From: Heterobasidion occidentale
Lineage: Eukaryota; Basidiomycota; Agaricomycetes; Russulales; Bondarzewiaceae
DNA length: 64,000 nt
Reading direction: 5' to 3'
Assembly: GCA_039111635.1 (NCBI GenBank)
Contig: JBCAQO010000004.1
Location: 1,860,001 to 1,924,000 of the forward strand
The notes beneath the pieces were generated by a model, which saw only the letters and a list, made by a program, of their open reading frames with translations, ran no database searches and had not been told where the DNA came from. How positions within the stretch are numbered: the first letter of the stretch is position 1; each line of letters opens with the position of its first letter. Below are positions 23,638-34,273 of the stretch, piece after piece. A program made the translations under genes and the position numbers.

Positions 23638-24096
23638 ATGGACATAGCAAGGAGAAATCAAATGCACCATGTATCATATCATACCTCTACGCTCAAGTAT
23701 CAATCTGTATCAACCATGACCGTTCATTCCCCCGTTTGCCTGTCGCCTTCAAAAACCAGTATCTCACACCAAGAAAGCATCATCAAATTTTTAAGCCAAT
23801 AAACACGCTTTCGCTGCGTTGCATATGTTTGCCACCGGTCATTCTTCGTTTCGATTGTCGTTGTGCTCATGCCACAATTGCACCTGCGAAAACTTGATTG
23901 ATACTTATGCAGTCACAATCAAGCGATCGATTCCATCGTAATATTCCGCGAGACCTCCGATACAAAAAGACATCGAAAACAGATCCAAAAAACCACGAAG
24001 AAAAACATATAAGTTAAGCTGATACCAAAAGCAAATTGACCGTCCTAAGAAGAATATCGTTCATGCTCGCGTCGTTCATCGATGCATCACGCATCA
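23638..24096. other. Convergent 3' intergenic region
   Basis: This 459-bp stretch lies between convergent genes, is AT-rich, and shows no recognisable gene. Confidence 0.45.
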
Positions 24097-27000
24097 TCAA
24101 CGAGCCTGTCCTTGTGGTGCCGCTCCGCCCTCATTTCGTTGCATCCAAGACTGTAGCATCTCTTGAGACACCCCGTTTCCACCGCCTGCCGTACCAAGAT
24201 TCATTCCTCCAGGCCCACCAGCATTCATACCTATCATACCCTGTTGCTGTTGTTGTTGTTGCTGCATCGCCTGCTGCATTAAAATGTTGTTTCCCATTCC
24301 TGACATCTGGCCCGCGTTGAGGAACCCGTTGATGGCATTATTGGCCTGCGCGCCTGGCATGAATTGATTCATCCCCGCTTGTTCGGCGTTCATCATCATA
24401 CCAGCCTGCTGCTGCTGTTGCCGGTTGTTGAAGGCTTGCGAATGAGGTTGCTGAGAAGGGATTGGCTGTGGCGGGGGCTGCTGTAGCGCTTGCATGCGGC
24501 GATGAAACATCTGTGAAAGGATAACACGACGCTCTGACTCAGGCATGGCACGAACATGCTCCGGCAAAGAATTTGCTAGCTGCATCATCTGAATGCGCTG
24601 CAATTGCTGTTGCGGCGTCAGCGTTGGCGCGGCCTTCGATTGAGGCAACTCTGGTATTGGGCCCGTAGGAAGGACGATTGCAATCAGGCGATTCTCGACG
24701 GGCGCAATGATGAGTCTGTTTGTGGGCTGTTGTCCAGGGAGCGCCCAAGTAGCTATAGCATACTGCAATGAACAAGTATGTCAACGATGCCGCAGTTGAG
24801 TAATACAAAGGACGGGATAAAACATACGAGGTTTTTTTCATGCAAAAGCGTTACTAAGGATCGATAGTAACCCAGATTAGTATTTGCTTGGTTAGGATTA
24901 CTGCCTGGAATGGGCTCAAATGAGGCCGTGGGCAGTTTGTTTCGCTGTACCCATTCGTCTAGCTCTTGGATGGAACTCGCTATGCTCTGAGTAGGGATAA
25001 GAGTCAATGTCGGAGGCCAAGTATCTGCTTTTCTAGGTGATAGTACCTATAAGCACTTTCAAAGGGGAGGAAGGGAAATCAACACTCACATTTCTCCGGC
25101 CGTTGCATTTGCCATCACTGCTGTTTTGACTTCCTTCCTCCCCTGTGTTATGGTGTCTTTGCCTGACCAGCTGAGCATTCCATGCCACTTAGTGGGCGTA
25201 TTGATCACCCGACCTGACCCAGCGAGGTTTGGCGCCATGTTCTGTAAAGCGCCTGTCGGAGCCATGGGCTGCGACACTGTTCTTTGAGGGTTATTCTGCT
25301 GAGGCTGCTGTGCGCGCTGCTGCTCCATGAGTTTCTGCATCTGTGCCGTGATCTCAGGCGAAATTTGCGGTGGCATCTGATGCCCTGATTGAGAAGCACC
25401 AGCGCCGAGTAGATTTTGCGGCTGGAGACCCCGACTTTGCATGATCCGAGCGAAAGCTTGTGCGTCAGCTATCGCATGCTGCATTGGGGCTGACATTACT
25501 GGGGGATTATTTGATGTTGTGGCCTGCTGGGGAATAGGGGAAGCGTTATGCGGTACTAGTCCAGTTGCTGCTGCAGGAGCATTCGCGACAGTAATCTTGT
25601 GATTTTGAGCTTGTACTTGGTTCTGGTTCTGAATCTGGTTCTGGTTCTGGTTTTGACCAGAACTCTGAGAGTGTGCAGCGTTTACCACTGATGCGTGTTG
25701 CGCTACTATCATCTTCTGTACCGTATTCTTGGACTTCGCCAACATCAAGGCCCTCTGCTGCGCCTCTTCCCTCAGCCTGTTGGCTTCCTCGGTGCGGCCC
25801 GCCTGGAAAGCCTCATTCGCTGCGGCTCTAAGCTGCGATATCTGTGCGTCCAGAGAACGGAAGTGATCAAAGATTTGTTGCAGCTTCTCATGAGTGAGGG
25901 CGGGTGGTCGAACTGCGTGGCCGTTGGAACCTTGAGCTTCGGAAGAGGACGCTTGTGGTTGGAATTCTGATGGATGCTCGGAGATAGATTGGGACTGTGA
26001 ATGTATAGATGTGGCAGATGTAGAGGCGGTCATAGGAATCGCCGCGGGTACAGGTCCTGCCATCACTGGCGCGGGTGCGGGTGGCACAGCCATGGCGGAA
26101 GAAGACGCTGGAAGGGGTGCTGGTGCTGGTGCTGGTGCGGGTACTGGTGCTGGTACTGGTACTGGTACTGGTGCTGAAGCGACTGGAGCGGTGGAAGTAG
26201 GAGGGGGAGCGGGAGCAGGAGCAGGAGCAGGAGGAGGGAGCAGGAGCAGGAGCAGGAGCATTGCGAGGGCTTGCATGAGGAGGGTTGTTCGAGGGGCTTT
26301 GAGTGGACTGAGCGGCATTGGAATTTGCTACTCGAGACCGCTTGGCCACCGGGGAACGGTCCGGATTATTATCGCTGTAGCGCTTGCCTGTCGCTGTGTG
26401 TGAGCATAGGAATTATAGAGGTTGTGCTGAACTATACCTTTACCCGTCGGGAAACCAGATAACAAGCATGAATGTTGAGGTCGTGTACTGAAGATAGGGG
26501 GGATACGAGGGCCAGTATGTACCTGCTCGAATTGATCCAATTGAGCGTGGCGCGAATTACGAAGAACCTACTTTGGAGAACAACTCAACGAGTTGGGGTA
26601 TGGGACGTAAAAGGAACATGTTGACATGGATACTTCGCTGTACGAATAGATTGATGAGGACGATGGATAAGCACGTTACTTACCATGAGCTGCATGTTTT
26701 TCTGGACGTACGTTTCGTAACTCTGTTGGAAGGGTCTCCCACGTAAGGGAATCCAGGTCGGGGTTATCGTTCCATAACGGTTGTCGAGAAACGTCAGGGG
26801 GTACCGCAGCCATATGTATGATGTATGATGAAATGGTTTGCGGATCATTTTGTGGTGAGGAGTTGAGAGAGCGTGGACGCAGAGGTTTGTATTCGTCCCT
26901 ATTTCGCAGAAGATCGAACATCTATCCTTCGCCATCAGCTTGAGAGTGAATTCATAGAGGAGGGATTCACTTCGATCACAGCTGCATATCCGTCGAGGAT

Positions 27001-27349
27001 GGCTATACCTGACGAGCCGCCCGCAGCTGTTGTACCAAGACAAAGTCCCTTGGGCTCCTGTAGCTCCAGAATAGCTTGTTGTGGTGTCCCAAAGAACCGT
27101 TTGGCGCACACAGGGTTCGAATGGCTATCTGCGGGACCACATGTTACCATGGCCATGCGAACCTGGGGGGAATATGAGGGGTGAGACGTGTTACAAAGGC
27201 GAGAATGAGCAACGCACAGATTGGCCCTGATGAATCTCGGTCAGTCTGCGTAGAAAAGGTGTTAAGTATTCTCCCAGAGCTCTCTCCCATTCAGATGCAA
27301 GAACAAGGCTCGTGTCGACGAGGCAGGCCACAGCTATAATCGGATTCAT
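24097..27349 (-). CDS. MED25: Mediator subunit 25-like protein with VWA domain
   Basis: This is a predicted Mediator subunit that contacts activators. The N-terminal von Willebrand A-like domain reads IIAVACLVDTSLVLASEWER, LRRLTEIHQGQ, VRMAMVTCGPADSH and GGSSGIAILDGYAAVIE, continuing to WETLPTELRN and VNMFLLRPIP. A Pro/Ala- and Gln-rich middle follows, then a block resembling the MED25/PTOV region (WHGMLSWSGKD, TNLGYYRSLVTLL, YAIATWALPG) and a polyGln tail. Eight exons: 27349-27218, 27162-26971, 26921-26712, 26637-26572, 26522-26438, 26387-25090, 25032-24828 and 24762-24097, about 950 residues. One extra base in a GGG run near 26236 (plus strand) breaks the frame of exon 6. The middle is poorly conserved, so the PTOV assignment is less certain than the VWA one. 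Confidence 0.8.
26107..26262. repeat. Low-complexity Pro/Ala coding repeat
   Basis: Short GGTGCT/GGTACT and GGAGCA tracts encode alternating Pro-Ala and Pro-Val on the minus strand within the MED25-like gene. This tract also contains the likely one-base insertion that breaks the frame. Confidence 0.8.
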
Positions 27350-27647
27350 TATGGCAGGGGCGACTGCGAGCGGCGGAAGGAGAACAGCTAGCGCTAGGAT
27401 GGAACTCGGCAGTCTTGAGATCTAATATCATGACCACATTCAGAAGACTGTCTGCCATCTGTGTAGGTTCGTGTTTTACTGCCTCCTGTGTCTGATATGA
27501 ACAGGTGCAAATAATCGTAAGGTATCGTAAGGAGTACATGGCCGAGGAGAGATAACAAAATACACATCACTGTCCATGGGGTTAGTAGAGATCTAGCTAT
27601 AGCAATACTAACGCCCGAAAATATCCGCCCTATCATCTAAGGTCCGA

Positions 27648-28361
27648 CTACACTAACACCAACATTGCACCTCCAATAATACCAGCCACGATGATGACAA
27701 CGACACCCAACGAACCCGTCCCTGTGTGAGACAGAGCTGCTCCTTGGCTCGCAGAGGCACCGTTCAGGCCAGTCGTAGCATTGCCGATCAGGCCGATCCA
27801 TTCACTATAGTCTAGAATAGTGCCCGTCGTTGTGAGCACTGGTAGCTGCGTCGCGGCGAATGTAGGGGTAAAGATGGCGGTGACCGCGGTATAATCGCCA
27901 TTCGCATCGGTCGTCGTGTAGGTATACGGAGTCTCTCCTTGGTTAGGGGCTGTGGCAGCAGGCTGCCCCACTGGTCCCTGCTGCTGGGTAGTGAGAGCGG
28001 CGATCGACGAGGTCGGCAACGTAGTCGCACTTGTTGCTGCTGTTGATGCTGCTGTTGCTGCCGCTATACTTGTTGTCCCAGGTGCAAGCGTTTGCCTGCA
28101 GAGACAAAATAAGGCAAACTGGCATCATCGTGTAGAAAAATACCAAAAACTCACAATACGGTGGTAAGTAAACCAGACAAGTTTATGCCGACGGATTCTA
28201 CGATGGTGTCGCCAAAGCTAGATAGGCGAAGATCTCTGGATGTCCAATCTATATCGGATGTATATAGGGACTTACGCGTCGGACGTTGTGATGAGCAATT
28301 GACCACACACTGCAGCGATTAAGGATGCGAACACCACAATGAAGACATGCATCGTGCCCAT
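27648..28361 (-). CDS. Small secreted or GPI-anchored Ser/Thr/Ala-rich protein
   Basis: The 198-residue protein has an N-terminal signal peptide (MGTMHVFIVVFASLIAAVCG), a Ser/Thr/Ala-rich body likely to be O-glycosylated, and a hydrophobic C-terminus (GVVVIIVAGIIGGAMLVLV) that could be a membrane anchor or GPI signal. Exons 28361-28276, 28217-28155 and 28095-27648 join in frame with GT-AG introns of 58 and 59 nt. No enzymatic domain is recognised. A cell-wall or plasma-membrane surface role is inferred from architecture only. It lies head-to-head with OLA1. Confidence 0.7.
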
Positions 28362-28862
28362 GATGCCTCAGAGGCAAGAGGCTTGCGCGTAAAGACAAGG
28401 CAAAAAGGGATGGAGAGTGCAGGTACAGGTGGGTGAGAGGCACAGCTACGCATCTGCACTGCAAGTAGCTCCATGAAATTGCCACGCTCCAAAAATACTT
28501 GCATCTGACTCAAGCGCCGGGAGACCCTCATGTGGAAAGCAAAGTCCACCTGACATTCACTGTAGTCTACCCATTGTCCACGTATAAAATCAATATTCAT
28601 GGCTCAGAATATGAGAACGAAGATGGTTAAACACCTGGCTGCGGGAGATTTCTTTCTAGGAGCACCTAGACCGTGAGAACTCTATCCTATTTTGTCGACT
28701 ATTCCAGCTCCGCTTCTCTTTCCAACTCGAATTTCTTTTTTCGATGCTGATCGATTGTCTACAAGCTTGCTATTCGTTCACCGTCCCCCCCCTTCTTCCC
28801 GCTGTACATTCCACTTCTGTAGATACTTTTCTTCGTCATCACCTCTGTCAGTCAAGAAAAGG

Positions 28863-31143
28863 ATGCCTCCTAAAAAAGCACCCGTCCAGGAGAAGAAGGT
28901 CATCCTCGGCCGTCCAAGTAACAATCTTAAGATTGGAATCGTAGGTCAGTCCGAAATTATCGTCGACTCGTTTGACAGTCTGACGCGTTGTATCTAGGTC
29001 TGCCTAATGTAGGGAAATCGTCGTTCTTCAACCTTCTCTCCCAAGCCGGTGCGCGCGAATGACTTCTCAACGGTTTCATCGCGTCTTACCCATGTCTATC
29101 GTGGTATAAAGAGCTTTCACTCGCAGCGAACTACCCTTTTGCTACCATCGCGTGCGTAAATTCGAAAAAAATATGCTCAACCTGCATGTTGAATTTTTTT
29201 TGGCAGACCCGAGGAAGCGAGGATACCCGTTCCAGATGCCCGATTCGATTGGTTATGTGATCTGTACAAGCCAAGTTCACGAGTGCCAGCTTTCTTGACA
29301 ACCATCGACATTGCTGGTCTTGTCTCTGTAAGTTGATAAAACTCTCGGTCGTCTTCAAAATGAATTTGATTTCATGTATCTAGGGTGCCTCAGCAGGAGA
29401 GGGACTTGGGAACGCTTTCTTGTCACACGTTCGTGCCGTCGACGGTATCTTTCAGGTTGTCCGCGCCTTCGATGATGCCGAAGTCATACATGTAGAAGGG
29501 GACATCGACCCTATCCGCGACATGGAGATTATCAAAACGGAGCTACGACTCAAAGATATCGATTGGGTGCAGAAAGCTTTAGAGGGCTACAAGAAGACCG
29601 GCCGGTCCTTGGGTAACAATTCATTGGCTGACAAAGCAAAGAAGGAAGAAATCGTAAGGACTCTCTTCTTGTCCTTAGTGGTGTATTGACGTGTCTATAG
29701 GCCACCGTGGAGAAAGTCTTGAAATTGTTGACCGAGGACAAGAAAGATGTCCGGAAAGGAGACTGGACAAATAAAGAGGTTCGTCCATCACTTTCATGCT
29801 TCTGCTTGCTCCCTGCTCTTCTATTTCACGATGACAAAGAGCTTTCAGCTCGAATTAACCCAGCTCGTTGAGGCGGGAGTAACGCCCCATATGCCCATGA
29901 GATAATTGTTTATTCTGATCTTTGATTCCATCCTTATTTCGATCCCTAAACCCGCATACTGATACACTGCTCCTCCAGGTAAACTTGGACTCCGTATTCT
30001 CGCCACCCTTTACAATCTTCCTTTGCAATTGCATGACGATAAAGAGCTTGTTGCTCGAACTTAACCCAGCTCGTTTAGGCGGGAGTAACGCCCCATTGCC
30101 ATTGAGATAAATTTTCTTCTGAACCAATGCCACGCTTTTCCCTCCACTCAATGACATCAAGCTGTGTACTAACTGATTTTTCTTTTTAGGTGAATGTTAT
30201 GTACAAAACTAGAATCGCAGTGTTGGTCACGTCCACTTGCATGACGATAAAGAGCTATTTTGCTCGATTTAACCCAGCTCGTCGAGAAGGGAGTAACGCC
30301 CCAGATCCATGAGATATATCATTATTCTGATTTCTTATTGAACTGTCGCCACGATGTTTGGAACTCTTTCTGATCATTGTGTTTATCGCAGATCGAAGTT
30401 GTCAACGGTCTCTCATTATTGACCGCTAAACCTGTGACGTATCTTGTCAATCTCAGCGAGAAGGACTATATCCGGAAAAAGAACAAATGGTCAGTCCCTT
30501 CTACTGTATCATCGCACAAGGTCTGAACTTGTGCTGGAAGGTTGGCCAAAATCAAGGCTTGGATCGACACCAACAACCCGGGCGATATGTTGATCCCTTT
30601 CTCAGTCTCTTTGGAGCAGCGTTTGGCAGACCTTGCGACGCCAGAGGAAAAGGCAGAAGAGGAAAAGAACATCGGTGCTACGAGCGCGCTTGGTAAGATC
30701 ACCACATCGGATATACCAGTCTTGATGTACGCCTATCGTTTCTGTGCATCGTGTCTCAACTGACTCGTACAATTTCAGTTGATTCGGTACTTCACTTGTG
30801 GTCCGGTCGAGGTCCGGGCCTGGACAATTCGGAAGGGCACCAAGGCACCCCAGGCGGCAGGTGTCATCCAGTACGTAGCTCTACATCTGAAGCTGGGGTG
30901 TCCGTGCGCTGACGCCTTTGCACAGCTCCGACTTCGAGAACAAGTTTGTCTGCGGTGAAATAATGTCTTTCGAAGACCTCAAGGAGTATGGCAGCGAAGC
31001 CGCGGTGAAAGCTGCTGGCAAGCTACGACAGCAAGGCAAGCCTTATGAGAGTGCGTATTCTTCATGATCTGCTGTAATTTCGCTGATGCTTGCTGGATCC
31101 AGTGGTTGATGGGGATATTGCATACTGGAAGGCGGGTGCTTAA
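28863..31143 (+). CDS. OLA1: Obg-like ATPase 1 (YchF/OLA1 family)
   Basis: OLA1 is a cytosolic TRAFAC-class P-loop NTPase that binds ATP and ribosomes. Start [12 protein letters not shown] at 28863; P-loop [12 protein letters not shown]; switch region [30 protein letters not shown] as G3; LVNLSEKDY in place of a classical G4; and the C-terminal TGS-like part [18 protein letters not shown] to [20 protein letters not shown]. Exons: 28863-28944, 28998-29048, 29127-29151 (25 nt), 29207-29327, 29384-29653, 29701-29778, 30392 onward. The intron before IEVVNGL spans 613 nt and carries three snoRNA-like elements. A missing G at about 30709 (TCGGATAT for TCGGGATAT) breaks the frame before GYTSL. Confidence 0.93.
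29828..29918 (+). ncRNA. Candidate C/D-box snoRNA, copy 1
   Basis: This 91-nt element lies inside intron unit 1. A box-C-like ACGATGA at its start (one mismatch to RTGATGA) and CTGA at its end frame the element. Inside are a GAGC/GCTC hairpin, the conserved block AACCCAGCTCGTTGAG, GGGAGTAACGCCCC, and a C'-like CATGAGAT. Confidence 0.5.
30033..30122 (+). ncRNA. Candidate C/D-box snoRNA, copy 2
   Basis: This 90-nt element lies in intron unit 2, with ATGACGA at the start and CTGA at the end. Short flanks ATTG and CAAT can form a terminal stem. Internal blocks match copies 1 and 3, while the loop between GAGC and GCTC varies. Confidence 0.52.
30241..30330 (+). ncRNA. Candidate C/D-box snoRNA, copy 3
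   Basis: This 90-nt element lies in intron unit 3, with ATGACGA at the start and CTGA at the end. It shares AACCCAGCTCG and GGGAGTAACGCCCC with the other copies, though its GGCG/CGCC stem is weakened (GAAGGGAG). Flanking intron sequence is much less conserved than the element. Confidence 0.5.
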
Positions 31144-31396
31144 TTTTGGAGGGGATAGACATATCACTGTATTTTTCGATTTTCGTCATGCATCAACATA
31201 CATGATGGATTGTATCAGATTGTATCAGTTTTAATGTAAATGATTGATTTGGGGTGCCTTGGTGAGGCCAACTGGTGACCGGGACCAAGGGAAGAGGGAT
31301 GACATCATGCAAAGGCCACGTGCTTATCTTATCTCAATTGCCCAGCTCAGTCCACCTGCCAAGCGACGGCAACACGTTACAGTGCACAACGCCAAC

Positions 31397-32609
31397 ATGA
31401 CGCCGACCACCAAGGCAGGCAGAGGACTTCCGTCACGGCTTATATCTACGGGAAAGCACTACATCACATTCATATTCAATCGGTTTCAGCTGCTGCATCT
31501 TTCTGGAAAGGTACGCTCGGATGACCATGTGCGCCATTCGTCGCTCAGTATCACCCCATAGATCCTCGTCTGCCTCTTGCTCCTATTCTATCTCACCCTT
31601 GGACTCTTCATCATTATCGTCACTCCAGCTCGTATCGCCCAGTTTCTGTACGATGGAGCTCAGAAACTGAACAATCTACCGTTCGGATGGGTGTTAATTG
31701 GATTGGTTATCGGTGACGTTCTCCCCTCAATATGAATGTACCTGCTAGAGCTAGATTATGCTCATGCTTGCCTCCTTTTTCTTTGACGCAGTGATCATCT
31801 CAATCCCACCCATGATCGGGCACACAACGATGCTCCATGTCTGCGGTTTTGCTTATGGCCTCAAGGGGTTTCCACTAGCAGCGGCTTCATCCCTCATCGG
31901 CTCTTCCGCCGTGTTTCTCGCCTTGCGCTTCTTGTTCGGCAAGAAACTTCGTGCTTGGTCTTCAAGCAACGACAAATGGCAAGCTCTCGAGACAGTCATT
32001 GTTTGTCTTGAACTTCCCTCCTTTCGTTGCTTACCGTGACAATACTTCGCTAGAACGCCAAGGGCCTTCCATTGATTATTCTTATTCGGGTCTCGTCGTT
32101 TCCTCCTTGGGTATATTCGAATACCCTTTTTGCAGTAAGCTCCTTGCTTGTCATTTTATAATGCTTTTTTTCACAATGCTCTCTCAGTCCATCCAAACTG
32201 TGTCGATCTGGCAGTTCGTGATGGCTACCATCTGTATTTTTCCAAGATTTCTTTTGTATGTCTTCATCGGATCACGAATGGCTGCTTTGTCCGATGGAAA
32301 TCAGAGAAACAAGATGGATACTCGTGAGTTCTATCTATGTCGTCGTGGATTGGATCCCCACAGTCTGTTCAGAAACCAAGGTCATCAACGGTTCATGATC
32401 GCAGGTGGATTGATGATTGGCGTCATCGCTAGCTGGTAAGTTCCGCAACGAAAACAGCGTGTTCGGCATCTTATGACTCTCCTCCTAGGATCGTCTACAC
32501 CCTCATGCAGAGGCAGCTAAGACAGTTGTCTCCCGAGCTCGATGAGCGAGTTGAAGAAGCCTTAGAGGAAGCAGACGAGGGCGCTCCGTTGTTGCAAAGC
32601 TTGTCTTGA
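31397..32609 (+). CDS. TVP38/TMEM64-family (VTT domain) membrane protein
   Basis: This is a predicted Golgi or endomembrane protein of the DedA/VTT superfamily. Hydrophobic segments include LVCLLLLFYLTLGLFIIIV and WVLIGLVIVIISIPP. The VTT core reads CGFAYGLKGFPLAAASSLIG and LIRVSSFPPWVYSNTLFA. Exons: 31397-31510, 31562-31712, 31792-32000, 32054-32134, 32188-32323, 32373-32435 and 32489-32609, about 291 residues. One T is missing at about 32392 (GGTTCATG for GGTTTCATG), shifting frame before MIAGGLMIGVIASW. The acidic tail ends ADEGAPLLQSLS. Confidence 0.85.
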
Positions 32610-33181
32610 GACTCCTTACTCGGCGATGTGTAGAATGAGTTTGGACTTGACAACTTGACAACATATCGCACAGATTGAATCATTCATCAATATCACCGAC
32701 ATTCGATGTCCTCGTGGTGTAGGAACCTGTAGAAACAGTTCGCACATCGATCATGTGGTCGTGCTGCCTGTGTATTGTATCAATCTACTCGACCCAGAGT
32801 ACATCCCGCATATTCAGATTCTTAGAGAGCATCATACGACACTGTGTTGATTCCGATCTTTTTCTGCATCTAGGTTATATTCGTGAAGTCCACATTGAAA
32901 GACAAATCCTATCGAAATCAGACGGGATCGTTCGACAATACCCTCTTTCCTGCCATTCCTAGTTCTATGTTTGGGTCTTCCGCATACTGCCTTTCGGTAT
33001 GTGTCCTGATTTCTATCACGCGAGGCGAGTTTGGGTATGTCGATTGTCCAAGATGCGACGTAGATTGGAAGACACCACCACTGCCACTCGACTGTTGCCT
33101 GACCGCATGCCAAAGTGGTACCTCACTTGCAGGATGATCAGACAGAAGACTATACCCTGAGCTCAAAGACATAGTCGGACA
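32610..33181. other. Convergent 3' intergenic region
   Basis: No recognisable gene lies between the TVP38-like stop and the end of the seven-TM gene. Short open frames lack conserved motifs. Confidence 0.4.
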
Positions 33182-34273
33182 TCAGCCTCCCGAGTGGAAA
33201 TCGAGCAGACTCACTACTACCGGAGTTATCAGATCGAGAGGAATGGTTTGGCCGTTGGAGTGACTAGACGCAGCTTCAGAAGGCATGTGCTTCTGAATGT
33301 CAATAAGACAAACCTCAAAAATGCCGACAGGAAAATGATAAGATTAGAAGTGTATATTGCACCACTTTCTATGATGACTACATGACGGGTACCAAGTTCC
33401 CAAATACGGGAAGAAATCGACCCGTAGAGTAGATTCGCCAAGAAATAAGAGCTGACCGCAGCTGATGAGATGGGGTGCCTCAAAAATAGAGTGAAACGTA
33501 CATGTGCAATAGATGTTGATGGCCATGGTCAGGACAAAGAAAGTCGTGATGAACTTATGTGCAGTCTCATACACCGTAGCTCCCCGAACGAAATGAGTGA
33601 ATGTTCGTAGGATGATGATTCCAAATGCTAATTTCATCGGAGAACCGAGATGACTTTATCTGAGTATCCTCTGAAATATGATCTGCAAGCGGAGTACACA
33701 CCAAATGCAGCGGCGAAAAGAGTTGATGGTAACAGGATGACTCTATAACGTCTGTCATAGACAACATAGCACCGCCATATCTCGGGATCGTGAGCAAAGC
33801 GGCGTCGCTGGAATGAAAAACTTGACACGTACGATGACGCTGTCCCCGAGCATTGTCTGAACCCAGTATAACGTAGTTTTGACGACGAAAGTCGGATCAG
33901 CAAAATTGCTGTAGTATAATGCGATGCTCTTTGGGCCTTCATCTAGGTGAAGTACATAGGCATTGAATGCTCGAACGAAGTCTATGATTATGTGCTAAGC
34001 GAAGTTAGTATGAAATGTGAAGTAGACGAGAGAACCACAGACTGTGGTGGCTATGACGAGCATGACAGCTGCAACAGGGAGCAGCGTACGCTCGGTATTT
34101 GTGCCATGGTGGACGCGGAGAAGGAGGATGATTGTAATCACGCATAACGTGAAGAATATGCCTAAAAGAGCGATCAAAAACTGGACAATATGGTAAAGTG
34201 AGTAGCACTCACCATACATGAAGGTTTGGAGAAACAATGAGATGAACTCAGCTTTTACGACAGAGATCGCCAT
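33182..34273 (-). CDS. Agaricomycete seven-transmembrane protein of unknown function
   Basis: The sequence matches the recurrent plan of an expanded agaricomycete integral membrane family with receptor-like topology. It starts MAISVVKAEFISLFLQTFMYG, then IFFTLCVITIILLLRVHH, VAAVMLVIATT, FVRAFNAYVLHLDEGPKS, TTLYWVQTMLGDSVIV, RCYVVYDRRYRVILLPS, YETAHKFITTFFVLTMAINI and RHVVIIESGAIYTSNLI. Several 50-70 nt GT-AG introns separate these blocks, for instance the one beginning GTGAGT after FMYG. Ligand and function are unknown. The 3' exons after the last transmembrane segment are less certain, and I did not verify every junction. Confidence 0.65.

Larger units (their letters stand above)
29779..30391 (+). 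other. Composite OLA1 intron made of three tandem intron units
   Basis: Unit 1 is 29779-29978, unit 2 is 29979-30189 and unit 3 is 30190-30391 (200, 211 and 202 nt). Each starts with GT (GTTCGT, GTAAAC, GTGAAT) and ends with a branch-site-like motif followed by AG (TACTGAT..CCAG, TACTAAC..TTTAG, CTGATC..GCAG). Units meet at AG|GT with no exon between, so stepwise splicing would regenerate a donor each time; one large splice is equally possible. Other introns in the window are mostly 49-80 nt. Confidence 0.75.

Noticed and set aside
26685..26711. A frameshift was suspected in MED25 between ELRN and NMQLM
   Set aside because: A strong GTACGT donor at 26711 and the acceptor before RSIHVNMFLLRP explain the sequence as a 74-nt intron; no indel is needed.
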